From Gautieria morchelliformis (lineage: Eukaryota > Basidiomycota > Agaricomycetes > Gomphales > Gomphaceae): DNA of 64,000 nucleotides. The stretch lies in assembly GCA_015179125.1 (NCBI GenBank), contig WHVA01000250.1, positions 62,001 through 126,000 on the forward strand. Reading direction: 5' to 3'. The notes beneath the pieces are model-generated. The model saw nothing but the letters and a program-made list of their open reading frames with translations, searched no databases and had not been told where the DNA came from. A program made the translations under genes and the position numbers. How positions within the stretch are numbered: position 1 is the first letter of the stretch; each line of letters begins with the position of its first letter. Below are positions 32,254-44,063 of the stretch, piece after piece.

Positions 32254-34430
32254 AGCCGTTTGAGCATTCACTGTGTTCACTAATACATATACATGATATT
32301 AACGCCTAAAATCCAATCTTGACATCACGCTTTAGACTTCCAGCCCATGCTTGATGCTCTAGGCATGGAGATGTGGTTGGTTCGGCCAGCTTTTCTTCAA
32401 TTTTCATGCTCCACTGAGGTCACGTGATTGATTACATAAGTGGCCAAATGCTTCATTGTCCTTGCCTAAAAATTTTCTGAGCATGCATGTCCTTGCATCA
32501 TACAAGTGATTTCCTGCACTTTTGTAAAATTCAAGTTTTTTGTCTATATACAGCTCAATTTTTATTCAAATAATATTCTGTTTCCTGGGACTCATTTCTA
32601 GAGGTTATTTGCATGGATTGTAGGAGGCAAAGTGGTGAAAAAGTGACCATGTGAACATCTATTGAGCTCAAAATATTGGGGTAAAGTAGATTGTGTAAGA
32701 GTGTCCTCTATCTTAGACCGATCTATCACGCATGGTGACGCCTCGATTTGGGAAGTTAAGCAGGGGGATGTCACCGCCGTAAAAAAAGCTCAGACGCGCC
32801 GAGGCACACTTCACCTGGCCAAAACATTAGGTGTGGAGCCCTGGGATTCGAACGAGCTACGTCAGACGTTGCCATCTTAGGTCCGATGTTGCCCAGATGA
32901 GGTTTTACCACTCATCTAGCAGGGAGCATCCAACAGCTCAACAGATATAGTCTATATATGTGTTCTCGCTCCTACGTGCAAACCTGGCAGCGACCTCACT
33001 CTAGCGTCACTTGAGTCTTCCGCAGTCCTGTTCAAGGCTCTTGTCAGCAGCCACGGTGCTGTCACAATAATTTGTAAATAGAAAAAAATTCTGCGTTTGC
33101 TTCTAGATAAATCTGAGACGCGTTCTCGACGTGTCACGCATGCTACTAGCTAGTAATTTGGTGCTACATCAACAACTGCACCGACCCCAATGCACTGGTG
33201 CTACCTACAGTCCTAGCTTCTCCTTTACTCGATCGGCCTATCACTCCTATCACTCCGAGTCATCCTTGCTTCGTGCAGCGTCCGTAACCATCCCACGTCG
33301 TCTTCCTGGTGCCGCTCCCTCCTCCAGCGCAACCCGAACAACGCCATCGTCGTCCGAACCACCATGCGCCATGCACCATGCACCCGCCGCCGCCCGTCTA
33401 GTTCCAATAAACACCTCCCTTGCCACCCCTTTCTTCAGAAGCATCTGATCACTCGCGTTGACGCCACATTACCCTCCAATGACCAAATATCCATCTCGCG
33501 CCCGGCGGTCTCTCCAGTGTGTGATGGGGAGATCAAGCGTGCATTATTATTGGAGCGTGCTTTACGGACGAGCGCGCCGTCCAGATCCTAGTCGTTGGGA
33601 GCTCGGCATTTACCGTGTACCGTGTTGACAAGTGTCCGCCCGACAACGTTACGATAAACTCATTGGCCTTCAGGGCTGGCAGAAGCTTGTCAAAGTAGCA
33701 AAACTTCTTTGCGGGAAGCGGTACTAAATATACACTCTTCCTCTGTCACGTTCTTTTTCAGTCATCTACCTCCCGTGGAAAAAAAACAAAGACCTCTGCA
33801 AGTATACTCTCTTCTATCGGACAACAGGAGTCTGAATATCAGGCGACAGCTTCATTTATTTTGTTCTCACAAATGCCACCGGAACTCGGCTGTCCTCAGT
33901 GCTATCCAAGCACGTGGGCCTGGCACGGCACTCCTCGAGCCTTCTGCCCTCAGCCCACTTTACTCCTGTGTTGAGACTTTGAAGGCCGAGACGCGTGGGA
34001 TCTGGCTACGAGACACATCTCTGAAGAATTTCAGCAACCGGTACGTGCATCTCTGTGTCTCACAGTGTATGGCCCTGCTCATTGTTCTCCCAGCGCAGGG
34101 GATTTTGGACTGTGGTAGCGGAGCCACCACCACTCCCTCCTGGCCACGTCCCTCTCCCCTGCTTCGAAGAGTTTGTCAAGGCCGAGTCATGGAACCCTGA
34201 AGAGCTTCCTCCCTTTCATCCATCCGAGGACGTACTCCTTGGGACGCGTGGGGCCAGCCAACCATTGCCCCCGTGACACACACATAGCTACCTGCCCTTT
34301 GTGCCTGCGTCTCAACAAGAGCGCAGACTAAAGACATCAGGCGACAGTCTGAAGGCAGCGCAAGGGTCAAGAGCAGAGCCAGCGTTCAGTATCCAATCAT
34401 GACACCGAGCTGTGACACACCCACGGACCT
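32254..34430 (+). repeat. repeat family R, copy 1
   Basis: This unit matches 53393-54815 closely from TTTGAGCATTCACTGTG onward, and matches the reverse complement of about 37418-38754 from a terminal motif AGACCGATCTATC (32714) onward. The part from 32714 carries the left terminal inverted repeat, with an extra 35 bp relative to other copies. Coding-like pieces with shared splice signals are seen near 33800-34270, but no protein family is recognised. The repeat probably includes captured gene sequence. Confidence 0.65.
32844..32918 (-). other. tRNA-like A and B boxes in repeat R
   Basis: On the minus strand, TAGATGAGTGG (32918-32908) fits the polymerase III A box in 10 of 11 positions, and CGTTCGAATCC (32854-32844) fits the B box in 10 of 11. 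A short hairpin, GATGAG/CTCATC, follows the A box. No full cloverleaf with a 7-bp acceptor stem can be drawn, so it is not a tRNA gene. It may be a tRNA-derived promoter inside the repeat. The same boxes are at 38578-38652 (plus) and 53974-54048 (minus). Confidence 0.4.
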
Positions 34431-35368
34431 TGATAAGTAAGTTGCCCCACCTTAATTGGTGTGATCTATGGCCCGCCGAGGACAGGATGCATAGTAGTGG
34501 GACAATCTTCCAGCATACCGGTTTTCTTGCAGGCTCTCCTGAGTAATGTCTGCCATGCTAGGTGTCGTAAAGTCCTGCTGAGATCCTTGTCTACATTTGT
34601 GTCAGTTCAGCGATAAGATCGATGAAGTATCGGAGCTCTTTATCATGGCGAAGGTCCGGAAAGCGGTCCATGCGGTCCAGCTATGAATCATATATACCGG
34701 GAGGATTCACGATGTGGTCATTGAGACAGTTTCGGAAAGATTGGACACCACCCGCTAATTTGCACATGATTCATTGATAGGCTGCGATGTACTGATGGGA
34801 ATGAAAGACCGGTAAACATGGCTCTGGCAACCGTAGGGACATGGCCAATACACAGTCACGTAGCAATGCCGCATCGGGAGAACAATGGACAGGGCCATAC
34901 ACTGCAGTGAGACGGTTAGAGATGAACGTACCGGTGTAGCTAGACCTCATGAATGGTTAGTGTTCGGTATGAACGTGGGGCTGTCTTCTGTTCAGAGATA
35001 CTGGTGCGGCATTGTAGCGAATGTGCTTACAGGAAATATGGATTGGATCCTGACCACATAATAGCACAGAACACGGCTACCCGACTGCGTCCTGCCCCGA
35101 TGGTCCTGCCAGGATATATATTCATTCGCGCTGACCTCATAAGCCTCTTTGTACCCTCGGAGGCTGGGATGAGAGAAGCTCAATCTCATGCTATTGCTGC
35201 TCCAAATTCAGCCTCGCCCACACCTACCACGGCCAAGACGCGGCGGCATGCTAAGGACCCTGCAGCTGTAGGACGCGACGGATGGAGGACGTGTATTCCC
35301 AAGCCTGAAAGCCTGGCTGTACTTAGAGATAACACGACAGGAGCTGCAGTTATATACTGTACTAAGCG
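34431..35368. other. no confident gene
   Basis: A frame at 34953-35543 is open for 196 residues but shows no domain, and overlaps the better-supported gene at 35369 in another frame. Pieces near 34860-34925 resemble sequence in the R copies (GGGAGAACAATGG..CAGGGCCATACACTG). Otherwise I see nothing nameable. Confidence 0.35.
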
Positions 35369-36291
35369 ATGTCCCTTCGGTCGTCGGCACTGCCAACTTG
35401 TCCACGCGGGTGTCTCTTCTTGGGACGGCGCGTACGTACTACATCTGATGGGCCGTGTGAAGGGCCTTCCTCGTTGGGCTGTAATTCATCCAAACTTCTT
35501 GAATATATTGCCACGTCACGCGCCATTCCGTTGGAAAATATAAGGGTCTTCTCTTCCTGCACCTGCACCACCATCACCTGTCCCCACCCTCCTCCACCGA
35601 TGGGACCACCATGGTTACCGCCGATTACAGGGCTGCTAGAGTCGCAACAGGACTTCACATCCCTGTGCACAAGTGCAACCCCCACGCACCGACAATACTA
35701 CCCAGCCAAGGTGCTTGTCCGGGAGTTCGGCCGGTTGGAGAGAAACCGTGAGTTCATCTCCATCTCATTAGCTCAATGACCGCATTTCAACTGATTGACC
35801 TCATTAGCGGGTGCTTTGGTCCAGCGGCGGTCTGTGGGACTGGACACCCTGAAGAGGCCCAGCAGCCTGTCCCCTGGACCCTCCTTGGACCCCATGATAA
35901 GAGCCGCGATCCTGGGATCGCCGTCACGGCGACTCCGGATCGCCTATATCCAAGAGGCGATCAAGAGGTGGAGTGAGGCTCCCCTGACGCACAGGATCAA
36001 AGTAAGTACTATATTGTCTTGATTCTGTTCACCACTTAGCCCAATCTTTTCTCTGTGTATCTTGACCTGTTTTGGCGCTGCTTGTCCGGCTTTCCTGGAA
36101 ATCTATCGATCTTTGATATGCTAATGATATTTATAGCAGGCAAAGGAAACGACTGATAGAGAGCGAATTATTCGCCAGGCAGTCTTCGCGGCCGAACCCA
36201 AACCATTGGCAACGTGTGCGTCCATCTCTAACTCTCGCAGTGTTACGGTCCCGCTCATTGTTCTCCCAGCGCGGCGGATGGTGGATTGTAG
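35369..36291 (+). CDS. hypothetical protein, possibly mitochondrial, four exons
   Basis: The model has exons at 35369-35747, 35808-36001, 36137-36213 and 36270-36291 (223 residues). All phases agree, and introns start GTGAGT, GTAAGT and GTGTGC and end TTAG, ATAG and CCAG. The N-terminus (MSLRSSALPTCPRGCLFLGR) is rich in Arg, Ser and Leu without acids, like a mitochondrial targeting sequence. The middle is Pro-rich (CPHPPPPMGPPWLPP). The C-terminal half is helical and basic (RLRIAYIQEAIKRWSEAP, ETTDRERIIRQAVFAAEPK). I do not recognise the family. The last intron and exon also occur, diverged, at about 34040-34160 in repeat R, so part of this gene has been duplicated or captured. The start is uncertain. 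Confidence 0.42.
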
Positions 36292-37417
36292 TTGCGGAGC
36301 CACCACTACGGGTGGCGCGACGTCTGCCGCTCCCTCGTGGGCACGTCCCGCTACCCGGCTTTGACCAGTTTGTCAAGGCGCTTTCATGGACACCCGAAGA
36401 GGTTCCGGATACGGGGACGTATCTCGGGCTGGGCCATCCAACCCACGCCCATCTCTAACAAACCATTAACCTGGCCTTTGCGCCTGCCGCTCAACACGAG
36501 CACAGACTAGAGGAACCAGGCGACAGTCTGAAGGCAGCGCGAGGGTCAATAGCAGAGCCAGCCACCGGTCAAGGCTCTGAGCGTATCCGTGACACCGAGC
36601 AGTGACACAGTCATTTTATACCTGGCTCAGGGCCTCGGCCCTGTAAAATTCAAATGTCTACCATCTCACGATGTTGGTCCAACATATTTTGCGTCTACTT
36701 TCTTCCTGTATTGTTCCTTGCTCTTCCGTTTGAGCTCTCACGTTGTAAAATGCATTTGATCTGCTTCAATCGTGATCTCGTGAAAAGTACGCCGCCCGAC
36801 CGTCGTGAGGGGTGAAGAAAATTGGTGCGATCTACGGGCTGAGAACAACACGGGTAGTATTGGGACAATCTTTCCAGCATACCGGTTTTCCTCAGTAGCG
36901 ATAACTATCCGTGACTCGCCGAGCTGTGACACTCACCACGACTCTCTATAGTACTGCCAGTGTCTCAACACTTTCGACAGTCCAGCACGTCTCATTGGTG
37001 AGCTCCAGCATATTTTACGTCTGCCATTCTGTATTGTTCCTTGCCTTTCCGTTTCTTCCTAGTTGCTACAGCAGAGCATCTTTGACGTTGTACAAATGCA
37101 CTACTGATCTGTTATTAATCATGATCTCGTGATAAACAAGGTGCCCGAGAGCTGAAGAAAATCGAGGGGGTTTACGGGCTGAGAAAAAGACGCGTAATAG
37201 TTGTTCCCAGGTCACGGCGAAGAGCCGGAAAGCCAATTCACGCGGCTGAATTCTAACCATGAACCATGAATACTTACCAGGAAGATTCGATGTAGACGAG
37301 TTGTAATGGGAACAGTCCAATGTCTCGAATGTTCATGTATTGTGAATGCGCCATTCACCAGATCGACGCGATCCACGGCGTACGATTCGTGACGAAACCT
37401 TTGACAGGTCGTATGGT
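36292..37417. repeat. diverged repeats beside repeat R copy 2
   Basis: 36214-36600 resembles 34040-34400 in the same direction, including CAGGCGACAGTCTGAAGGCAG. Within this stretch, about 36665-36890 and 36995-37200 are a direct repeat of each other (both hold GTATTGTTCCTTGC and GATCTCGTGA). No gene is supported. Confidence 0.5.
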
Positions 37418-38754
37418 CGCTGGGAGAACAATGGGCAGGGCCATACACTGCGAGACACATAGAGATGTTACCGGTTGCTAAAATCCTTCGGAGATGCGCC
37501 ACGTAGATCCCAAGTGTCTCGGAGTTCTGCGAAGTTCCAACACAGGAGTAAAGTCATGGATGGGCTGAGGGCAGAATGCTCGACGAGTGCCGTGCTAGGT
37601 CCACGCGCTTGGATGGCACTGAGGACGGCCGTGTTCCGGTGGCAGTGGTGAGAACGAAATAAATGAAGTTGTCGCCTGATATTCAAACTCCTGTTGTCCG
37701 ATAGAAGAGAGTATCCTTGCAGAGGTCCTTTTTTTCTCCGAGGAGGTAGGTGACTGAAAAAGAACGTCAGAGGGAGACTGTATATTTAGTACCCCTTGAC
37801 AAAGCTTCCGCCAGCCCCGAAGACCAATGAGTTCATCGTAATGTTGTCGGGCGGACGCTTGGCAACACGGTACACGGTAAACGCCAAGCTCCCAACGACT
37901 AGGATCTGGACGGCGCGCTCGTCCGTAAAGCACGCTCCAACAATAATGCACGCTTGATCTCCCCATCACACGCTGGAGAGACCGCCGGGCGCGAGATGGA
38001 TACTTGGTAAGTAGAGGGAAATGCGGCGTCAACGCGAGTGATCTGATGCTTCTGAAGAAAGGGGTAGCAAGTGAGGTGTTTTACCGTAACTAGACGGGCG
38101 GCGGCGGGTGCATGGAGCATGGCGCATGGTGGTTCGGACGACGATGGCGTTGTTCGGGTTGCGCTGGAGGAGGGAGCGGCACCCGGAAGATGTGGCAGCG
38201 TCGCGTCGAGGACGTCGTGGGATGGTTACGGACGCTCCGCGAAGCAAGGATGACCCGGAGTGATAGGAGTGATAGGCCGATCGAGTAAAGGAGAAGCTAG
38301 GACTGTAGGTAGCACCAGTGCATTGGGGTCGGTGCAGTTGTTGATGTAGCACCAAATTACTAGCTAGTAGCCACGACGAGAACGCGTCTGAGATTTATCT
38401 AGAAGCAAACGCAGATTTTTTTCTTTTCTCTTTACAAATTATTGTGACAGCGCCGTGGCTGCTGACAGGAGCCTTGAACAAGACTGCGGAAGACTCAAGT
38501 GGTCGCTGCCAGGTTTGCACGTAGGAGCGAGAACACTTATATAGACTATATCTGTTGAGCTGTTGGATGCTCCCTGCTAGATGAGTGGTCAAACCTCATC
38601 TGGGCAACATCGGACCTAAGATGGCAACGTCTGACGTAGCTCGTTCGAATCCCAGGGCTCCACACCTAACGTTTTGCCTGGGTGACGTGTGCCTTGGCGC
38701 GTCTGAGCCTTTTTTTCGCTGGTGATGATGCGCGATAGATCGGTCTAGTACCAC
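37418..38754 (-). repeat. repeat family R, copy 2
   Basis: This is the reverse complement of copy 1 from the terminal motif GTGGTACTAGACCGATC (38754 inward) through the coding-like pieces near 37430-37800. It lacks the extra 35 bp present in the left end of copies 1 and 3. With copy 1 it forms an inverted pair facing outward around the gene at 35369-36291. Confidence 0.65.
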
Positions 38755-39258
38755 AGGCTAGGTGATGAAGAAGTGAGAACAATTTGGCGCATCACGGTCA
38801 GTGTAGTCGTTTATGTACCCCCGACCGACTTAACGTAGCGTGATTTGCCTGAGATTTATTAGGCTGGATGTGCACGTCAAGAAGCAAACACCGATTATTA
38901 TTATTTTACAAATCTGTAACAACGCAGTGGCTGACAGGATGGGGATCGACAACCCCGTACCGGTACGCAAAATAAAAGGCCTCGAACATGGCAGCAATTA
39001 GCGCTCTATCGATCGAAAGTCATTTCAAGGCTAAGCTGAACTTCAGCGCCCTGTCGCTTGACTCTCTGGCCATATATATTACACAAATGATAGTGTAGCA
39101 TGGATGTTCGAAAGCCATGTATATACAAATGTAGGGATGAACGCGTAAGCCACGAGCAAACCGCGTCACCCCGTGTCACCCCATTGTGACAAAGCACTTC
39201 CGCAGTCTCATTGTTCTACATTTTCCATTGTCCCACGTCCCTATTGTAGTTTATGTAA
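38755..39258. other. no supported gene
   Basis: This is a spacer between repeat R copy 2 and the Ngaro-like element. I see only short frames and no repeat that I can match. Confidence 0.4.
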
Positions 39259-39357
39259 GACGAATTCCGGTGAGCCCCGCAAGGAGGCTCTAGGTAGCGT
39301 AAGGGGCACCGATGCCAAGCGTGGCACTGCAAGAAACAGAGCTGGATTGAGACGTTA
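39259..39357. repeat. split direct repeat Y, outer copy
   Basis: It starts GACGAATTCCGGTGAGCC and ends GGATTGAGACGTTA, about 99 bp, matching 39878-39976 with about five differences. Confidence 0.85.
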
Positions 39358-39493
39358 CTAAGTACATTGAGGCGAGAAGCAAGGGGGTGGGGTACGTAAA
39401 GAAAATAGCTGAATATGACATGCGGCGGTAAAAAACCCGGTGGGAAAAAGCCTACATGCACATTCAGGAAAAAAAAGGAAGAGGGAGGGTGGG

Positions 39494-39870
39494 GAAAGCA
39501 ACGCGAGCGTGGAAACTGAATGCGAGTGCGGCTGGCGAGCAAAAATCAAAAAACACCTGTGCGATGTGGGAGCGCTGCGGGTGAGCGAAGCACAGGGGCG
39601 ACTCACGGAGTCGCTGAGTAGGCAGGGGTGGTCCGTCCGCTGAGACACGTATGACGGTCCAATGACGTGGACGCTGACATGTTCAGCGGGACTCAAGACT
39701 ACTCGCGTGGTGAAGTTCAGCCGAACTTCAAGAGAAAGAGAGAGATGCTTACAGCCAGTTAAAAGTACAGGAGTGAAGGAAGAAAATAAGAGATAAGACT
39801 CAGCATGCTGCGGCAAAAGAGCCTGCAGGCGGGGGCAGAATTCGCCGCGTGTAAGAACGCTCCGCTACTT
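39494..39870. repeat. split direct repeat X, inner copy
   Basis: It starts GAAAGCAACGCGAGCGTGG and ends GCTCCGCTACTTA, about 377 bp. It matches 44064-44449 with a few percent difference and a short AG-rich length change. Confidence 0.85.
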
Positions 39871-39877
39871 AAACGCT

Positions 39878-39976
39878 GACGAATTCTGGTGAGCCCCACA
39901 AGGAGGCTCTAGGTAGCGTAAGGGGCACCGATGCCGAGTGTGGCACCGCAAGAAACAGAGCTGGATTGAGACGTAT
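39878..39976. repeat. split direct repeat Y, inner copy
   Basis: This copy of Y lies between the inner X repeat and the recombinase gene, overlapping the 3' end of its open frame. Confidence 0.85.
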
Positions 39977-39979
39977 TGA

Positions 39980-41001
39980 GGTAGAGAAAAGATGATGATG
40001 AAAATTGTTAGGAAGGATTTGGGGCCGCGAATGAGGGCATGAAGAACAATAGGATGTTTGCAAATATAGGCCTTAAACGCATCAGAGGACCAACGACCCA
40101 TTCCCTGTATGACGTTGTCAGGGACACCGTCTAAGGCGAGGGAGGTGGCGGCACCAGATCGGATAGAGTGCCCACCGAACTCAGGGCCGAGAGTGGCGCG
40201 GAGGCGGTTGGTGAACCATGAGGAGGTGGGGACGAAACCGGCAGAAGTGAGCCAAAGCTCAGGGTGGAAGGGAAACAGGGAGTCACGGGAGGCAAGATAG
40301 CGGTACATAAGGGGAAGAGGGTCGAAGGGAGAGGTGGGTTTAGCGAGTACGACGATTGTGTTGCCTTGGTAGAATATATCGGCTTTGTGGAAGGGAAGCA
40401 GAAAGGAAAACTGGTCGGGTTGGAGGGTGAGGGTGTGGCGCGCCGTGATTTTCTTCGAGGAGCACTTGGCAAGTGAATTGGAGATAGTCATTTCTCCAAG
40501 GCGAAGCAGAGCGGAGAAACCGGTAAGGAGCATGGTTAGAAAGAGGAGATCGTCGTGCGAGCTGGAATGATGAACACGAATGAGAGTGGAAAGGTCGTCG
40601 GAGGAGAGGGCACGTTTTTGGTGTGGAGCGGCGCAACCGCGACGCTTTTTTAAGCCGGCGAGGCAACGGACGACGAATGGTGAGTTGCGAGAGGCACGGA
40701 CTTCAGGGTAATGCAGGAGAAGGCAGTTGCAGATACCAGAGAGGTAGGCAGCGACAGAGGAAGGTTTGATGTGGTGGGACAAGAAGGTTACGTAGTAGCA
40801 AAGGGTGTCGAGTGTGGGATCGATGGGAAAGTGATGGAGTTTGCAAAAATTGAGATAAGATTGAAGATGCGAGCTATAATTGTGAAGGGTAGAAAGCTCT
40901 ATGGCGTGTCCTAGAGCAATGGCACGCTCATGAAAGAGCTTTTCTCGGGACCAGGCAACGCGGATGGGTTGCCGGTCCCGTGTTATTGGCTGAAGCATCA
41001 C
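39980..41001 (-). CDS. tyrosine recombinase (Ngaro-like element)
   Basis: This is a phage-integrase-fold recombinase that would join the circular DNA copy to the genome. The N-terminal SAM-like/core-binding part (residues about 35-110) has the pattern NYSSHLQSYLNFCK and SVAAYLSGICNCLL. The catalytic part has an Arg region (TGFSALLRLGEM), the box GGHSIRSGAATSLALDGV with its H-x2-R, and GRWSSDAFKAYI holding the likely nucleophile Tyr at its end region. The open frame runs on into repeat Y, to 39865. Its start overlaps the end of the reverse transcriptase frame by 4 bp, suggesting coupled or continuous translation. The gene looks whole. Confidence 0.85.
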
Positions 41002-42614
41002 TTAGCAGCCCCCATCACATCCCGAGGGGGTTTGAATGGTCGAACAGTCAAGTTCGGGTGGATAGCGGTGGCAACATGGAAGAGCCCGCGGGAGAGAGCG
41101 TTGGCGACCGTGTTGTTAGCACCGGAGACATGAAAAACTCTGAGAGATGTCGTTTGGGGAAGGAGAAGGCGAACGGCGCACATAAGGAGGTGGTTGTACT
41201 CGTCGTGCGCTTTTAAGGAATGGAAAATATCGACCGTGTTCATAGAATCAGTGTACACGAGGAGTTGGCGTGGCGCTGGGCATTGCGAGACCGCGAAGGC
41301 GAGCGCTGACACTACGCAAAGCTCCTCATAGAAAAAGATGTGAAATGATGGAGGCGGTTCAGGAATGGGAGAAAAGAAAGCTAAGCTGAGCTGAGGAATG
41401 TAGAATCCCATTGCGCAGAGAGACACATCGCAGAAGATGGTCAAATCAGCGTCAGCGGGACTCCAAGCGATGGAATCGAGGAGGCAGAGGCCAGGCGCTT
41501 CTTCAATGGTGTCTGCGAGCCAATTGAGGTCGGAAATGACTGCGCGATTGAGATAGAGGGTGGCCTTAGGAATGGATTTACCGGCAATTTTGGCATAAGA
41601 GGACTGGAGAGCAGGGCGCAATAATGGGAAGACGTTAAGGGACCAGTTGATCCAACCCAAAATGCATTGCCATTGAACAAGGGGGTGACGGCGCGAAACA
41701 GAGACGTCAGTGAACGTGCAAATGGCAGAGACTAGAGCGGCTTTGCCGTCGGTCGGGAACGATATGGACATGTTGCGAGGGTCAACGTCCAGACCTATGA
41801 TGCAAAGACATTGGCCAAAGGTCTGCTTAGACGCTTCGTGTGGGAGTCCTATCTCGTCCCACAAAAGCAGGAGGAGAGCTTGTTTCGCTGGGTAAGCTTT
41901 GCCGTAGGGTCTGTAGAGGTAGAGAGCAGGGTTTGGGTCAAGGGACCAGGCGTTGTCCATATAATGGAGGAGGGCTTCGATGCCTTTCACGTGGATGGCG
42001 ATCCACGTAACAAGGCCCATGAAGAGGCACCAGATGCGGGCTGCGCTGCGGGTGCCGAACTCCATGCAGCGGTCGATGTGGCGCTGACCGTCTATCGTGA
42101 CGATTTGTTTGATTTGCCACAATGGGTGCACCGGCCAGCGCCGATATGCACCAGAGACGTCATCCTTGAAGAGCCAAGGAGGCGGCTTGTGGTGATGAGC
42201 AAAGAAATCAGGCAAGATAGATCCAAAATCCTGCAAATTGTCAAAGCGTACGGAGGAGTCATCTCTGGCGATCCATGAGTTGGGGGCGTGTGGTCCCGCG
42301 CTCAGATCATTAACAAGTCGGAATTTGTCAGAATGGGGCTTTGGGACCACACCAACTGGTGTGCTGTACATGCCCGGTAAGAGGTCGGTCCCAAATGAAG
42401 GGGAGTATCGGCCGGCGAGTACCTCGATGTCTCTTTGTTCATGCAAAAAATCAAGACTGGCTTCGCTGATATCCCGTTGAGAGAAGTCGAAGGTAACCGG
42501 CTCGGATTCTCCGGGATAGGTGAACGGCCACACTCCTTCACATAGGCTTCGGCAAACTGAAAGCACGAGCGGCCGGTTTGGATGGGTGGCTAAAAGGAGT
42601 TCAAATCGGTTCAC
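40998..42614 (-). CDS. reverse transcriptase and RNase H (Ngaro-like element)
   Basis: This 538-residue frame codes for the enzyme that copies the element's RNA. Reverse transcriptase signatures of the DIRS/Ngaro type are GVVPKPHSDKFRLVNDLSAG (about residue 117), FKDDVSGAYRRWPVHP (about 178) and the palm motif near LLHYMDNAW (about 248). A thumb/connection part follows, with HPLVQWQCILGWINW. An RNase H-like domain is at about 420-520, with TIFCDVSLCAMGFY and VYTDSMNTVDIF, ending in NNTVANALSRG. There is no methyltransferase domain after RNase H, which fits Ngaro rather than DIRS1. Its neighbours are Gag upstream and the recombinase downstream. Confidence 0.85.
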   Translation of the reverse strand: MNRFELLLATHPNRPLVLSVCRSLCEGVWPFTYPGESEPVTFDFSQRDISEASLDFLHEQRDIEVLAGRYSPSFGTDLLPGMYSTPVGVVPKPHSDKFRLVNDLSAGPHAPNSWIARDDSSVRFDNLQDFGSILPDFFAHHHKPPPWLFKDDVSGAYRRWPVHPLWQIKQIVTIDGQRHIDRCMEFGTRSAARIWCLFMGLVTWIAIHVKGIEALLHYMDNAWSLDPNPALYLYRPYGKAYPAKQALLLLLWDEIGLPHEASKQTFGQCLCIIGLDVDPRNMSISFPTDGKAALVSAICTFTDVSVSRRHPLVQWQCILGWINWSLNVFPLLRPALQSSYAKIAGKSIPKATLYLNRAVISDLNWLADTIEEAPGLCLLDSIAWSPADADLTIFCDVSLCAMGFYIPQLSLAFFSPIPEPPPSFHIFFYEELCVVSALAFAVSQCPAPRQLLVYTDSMNTVDIFHSLKAHDEYNHLLMCAVRLLLPQTTSLRVFHVSGANNTVANALSRGLFHVATAIHPNLTVRPFKPPRDVMGAAK

Positions 42615-42819
42615 GTCAATGGGGGTGACGACTCGGAAAAGGTGCGGGTTTTGGAGAATGGTTAGTTGGGCTGCAGAGTCGCTCGAGACCGAATCAGGAA
42701 CTGAAGGCAGCGGGTCAGCTGTCTCAGTGAATGTGGCAGAGGGTGTGTCGGATACAGGACATTTGGACCACAGGAAACCTCAGGCCCATTTTGGTCACTC
42801 CTCGTGGCGCGCGATCGGC

Positions 42820-44036
42820 TCATTTGGGAGGTTCACCTTTTTTGAAAATGCTGCAGTCTTTGGCGGCGTGCCTTCCTGAACACGACAAGCAGACGTGCCG
42901 ATATTTACAGGACTCACTGACACAATGCCCTCCGTTGAACCGACGGCACACGGGTTGTTGCCCTCCAAAGGAGGGCCGGACTCGCTTAAAATTGCGAGGG
43001 ACGAAGCTTTGCTGAGAGATGAAGTGTCGTGTGGAGAGATCGGCGAAGTGGTTGAATGAAGCGAGCAAGAGCGTGTTGTCGCGGGCAACTCGCACTCGGA
43101 TGGCTTTGTCGAGATCGAGCACTTTGAGCTGCTCCCCGGGATGATGCATGGCGGCGAATTGCCCGAGGATGTATTCCTCGTATCGATCGATTTCCCTGGC
43201 TCGGTGAGGGTAGACATATAGCATAGCCTTTTTTGCGACAGCGAAGGCGATGGTCCACTCGCCATGAGACTCGACTCTCCTGGTGGCTTTGGAGCTGCCG
43301 CTACCTGATGACATGGTGATGTTGACGCTTCCGACGGATTCTGTGAACTGATGGTCCGATTCAAGGGCATAGAATCCGGAATATATTTTGTCCAGGTCGA
43401 TGAATCGGTCCGCCAAGATGTCGGCCCACAACGCTTCTGGGAGGTTGGGGCAGTCGACTCTGGAGAGAAGGTTGCTTTTTGCGGCTTTAAGGTCAATGAG
43501 ATGATTGGCTTTAAGCGCCAGGGTTTTCGCAACGCATGGGTCGACGAGCAGCATCGATTCAGGGACGCGGTTCCAAGCAAACTCTGATTCATCGGGTTTT
43601 TGTGAGCTCTAGCTCCCTGATCTCCTTCTTCAGAGTCACAATGTCAGTGTCTAGCTCTTTTAGGCGCAATGGAATGGGTCGAGTCCGCATCCGATGAGCT
43701 CTCCCCTGAGGAAGCTTCGGCCGGCTGCTTTCTCCGATGGGGAAGTTTTGATGACCGTCGGATTGACTCAGATACAACTCCTTCCCCTCTGGTAGCGGCA
43801 GTGGTGCACTCCCTGTCAATCTCTGCGCAAAGGTTGATGTATCGTTTGTAAGCCGATTCTCCTGCTTCTCCGTTGGGAAGGAGTTTGAAGAAAAGCAAAG
43901 AGGCGTCGGCAGTCGAAATTTCGCCTGCACGCCTACGCTCGACGATTCGGAGGCAATCCGCGCTGATTCGAGTGGGGTCGGACGCGGTGGAAGGGGATGA
44001 GGTACTCGGCAGAGTAGATTGTCCATCACTGGGCAT
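42820..44036 (-). pseudogene. gag: Gag region (Ngaro-like element)
   Basis: Two overlapping minus-strand frames, about 44036-43644 and 43554-42820, make up the Gag region. The first is Ser/Thr-rich with a nuclear-type basic motif (HRRKQPAEASS). The second has a helical domain (LEALWADILADRFIDLDKIY-like) and a cysteine/histidine cluster near its end (CRRFNGGHC, CKYRHVCLSC), likely an RNA-binding zinc finger. The two parts are in different frames, so the region is broken at about one place, or uses frameshifting or splicing. Confidence 0.6.
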
Positions 44037-44063
44037 TGAGAAGCAAGATGTTCTTCAAAAAGA

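Noticed and set aside
32755-32790. GGGAAGTTAAGCAGGG, similar to the 5S rRNA internal A box
   Set aside because: The remaining 5S sequence and the normal spacing to a C box are absent, and other R copies lack this 35-bp insert, so it is not a 5S gene.
32844-32936. Possible tRNA gene
   Set aside because: B box and A box are present but no acceptor stem or full cloverleaf can be drawn.
34953-35543. 196-residue frame as a separate gene
   Set aside because: No domain, and it overlaps the four-exon model at 35369, whose splice phases agree throughout.
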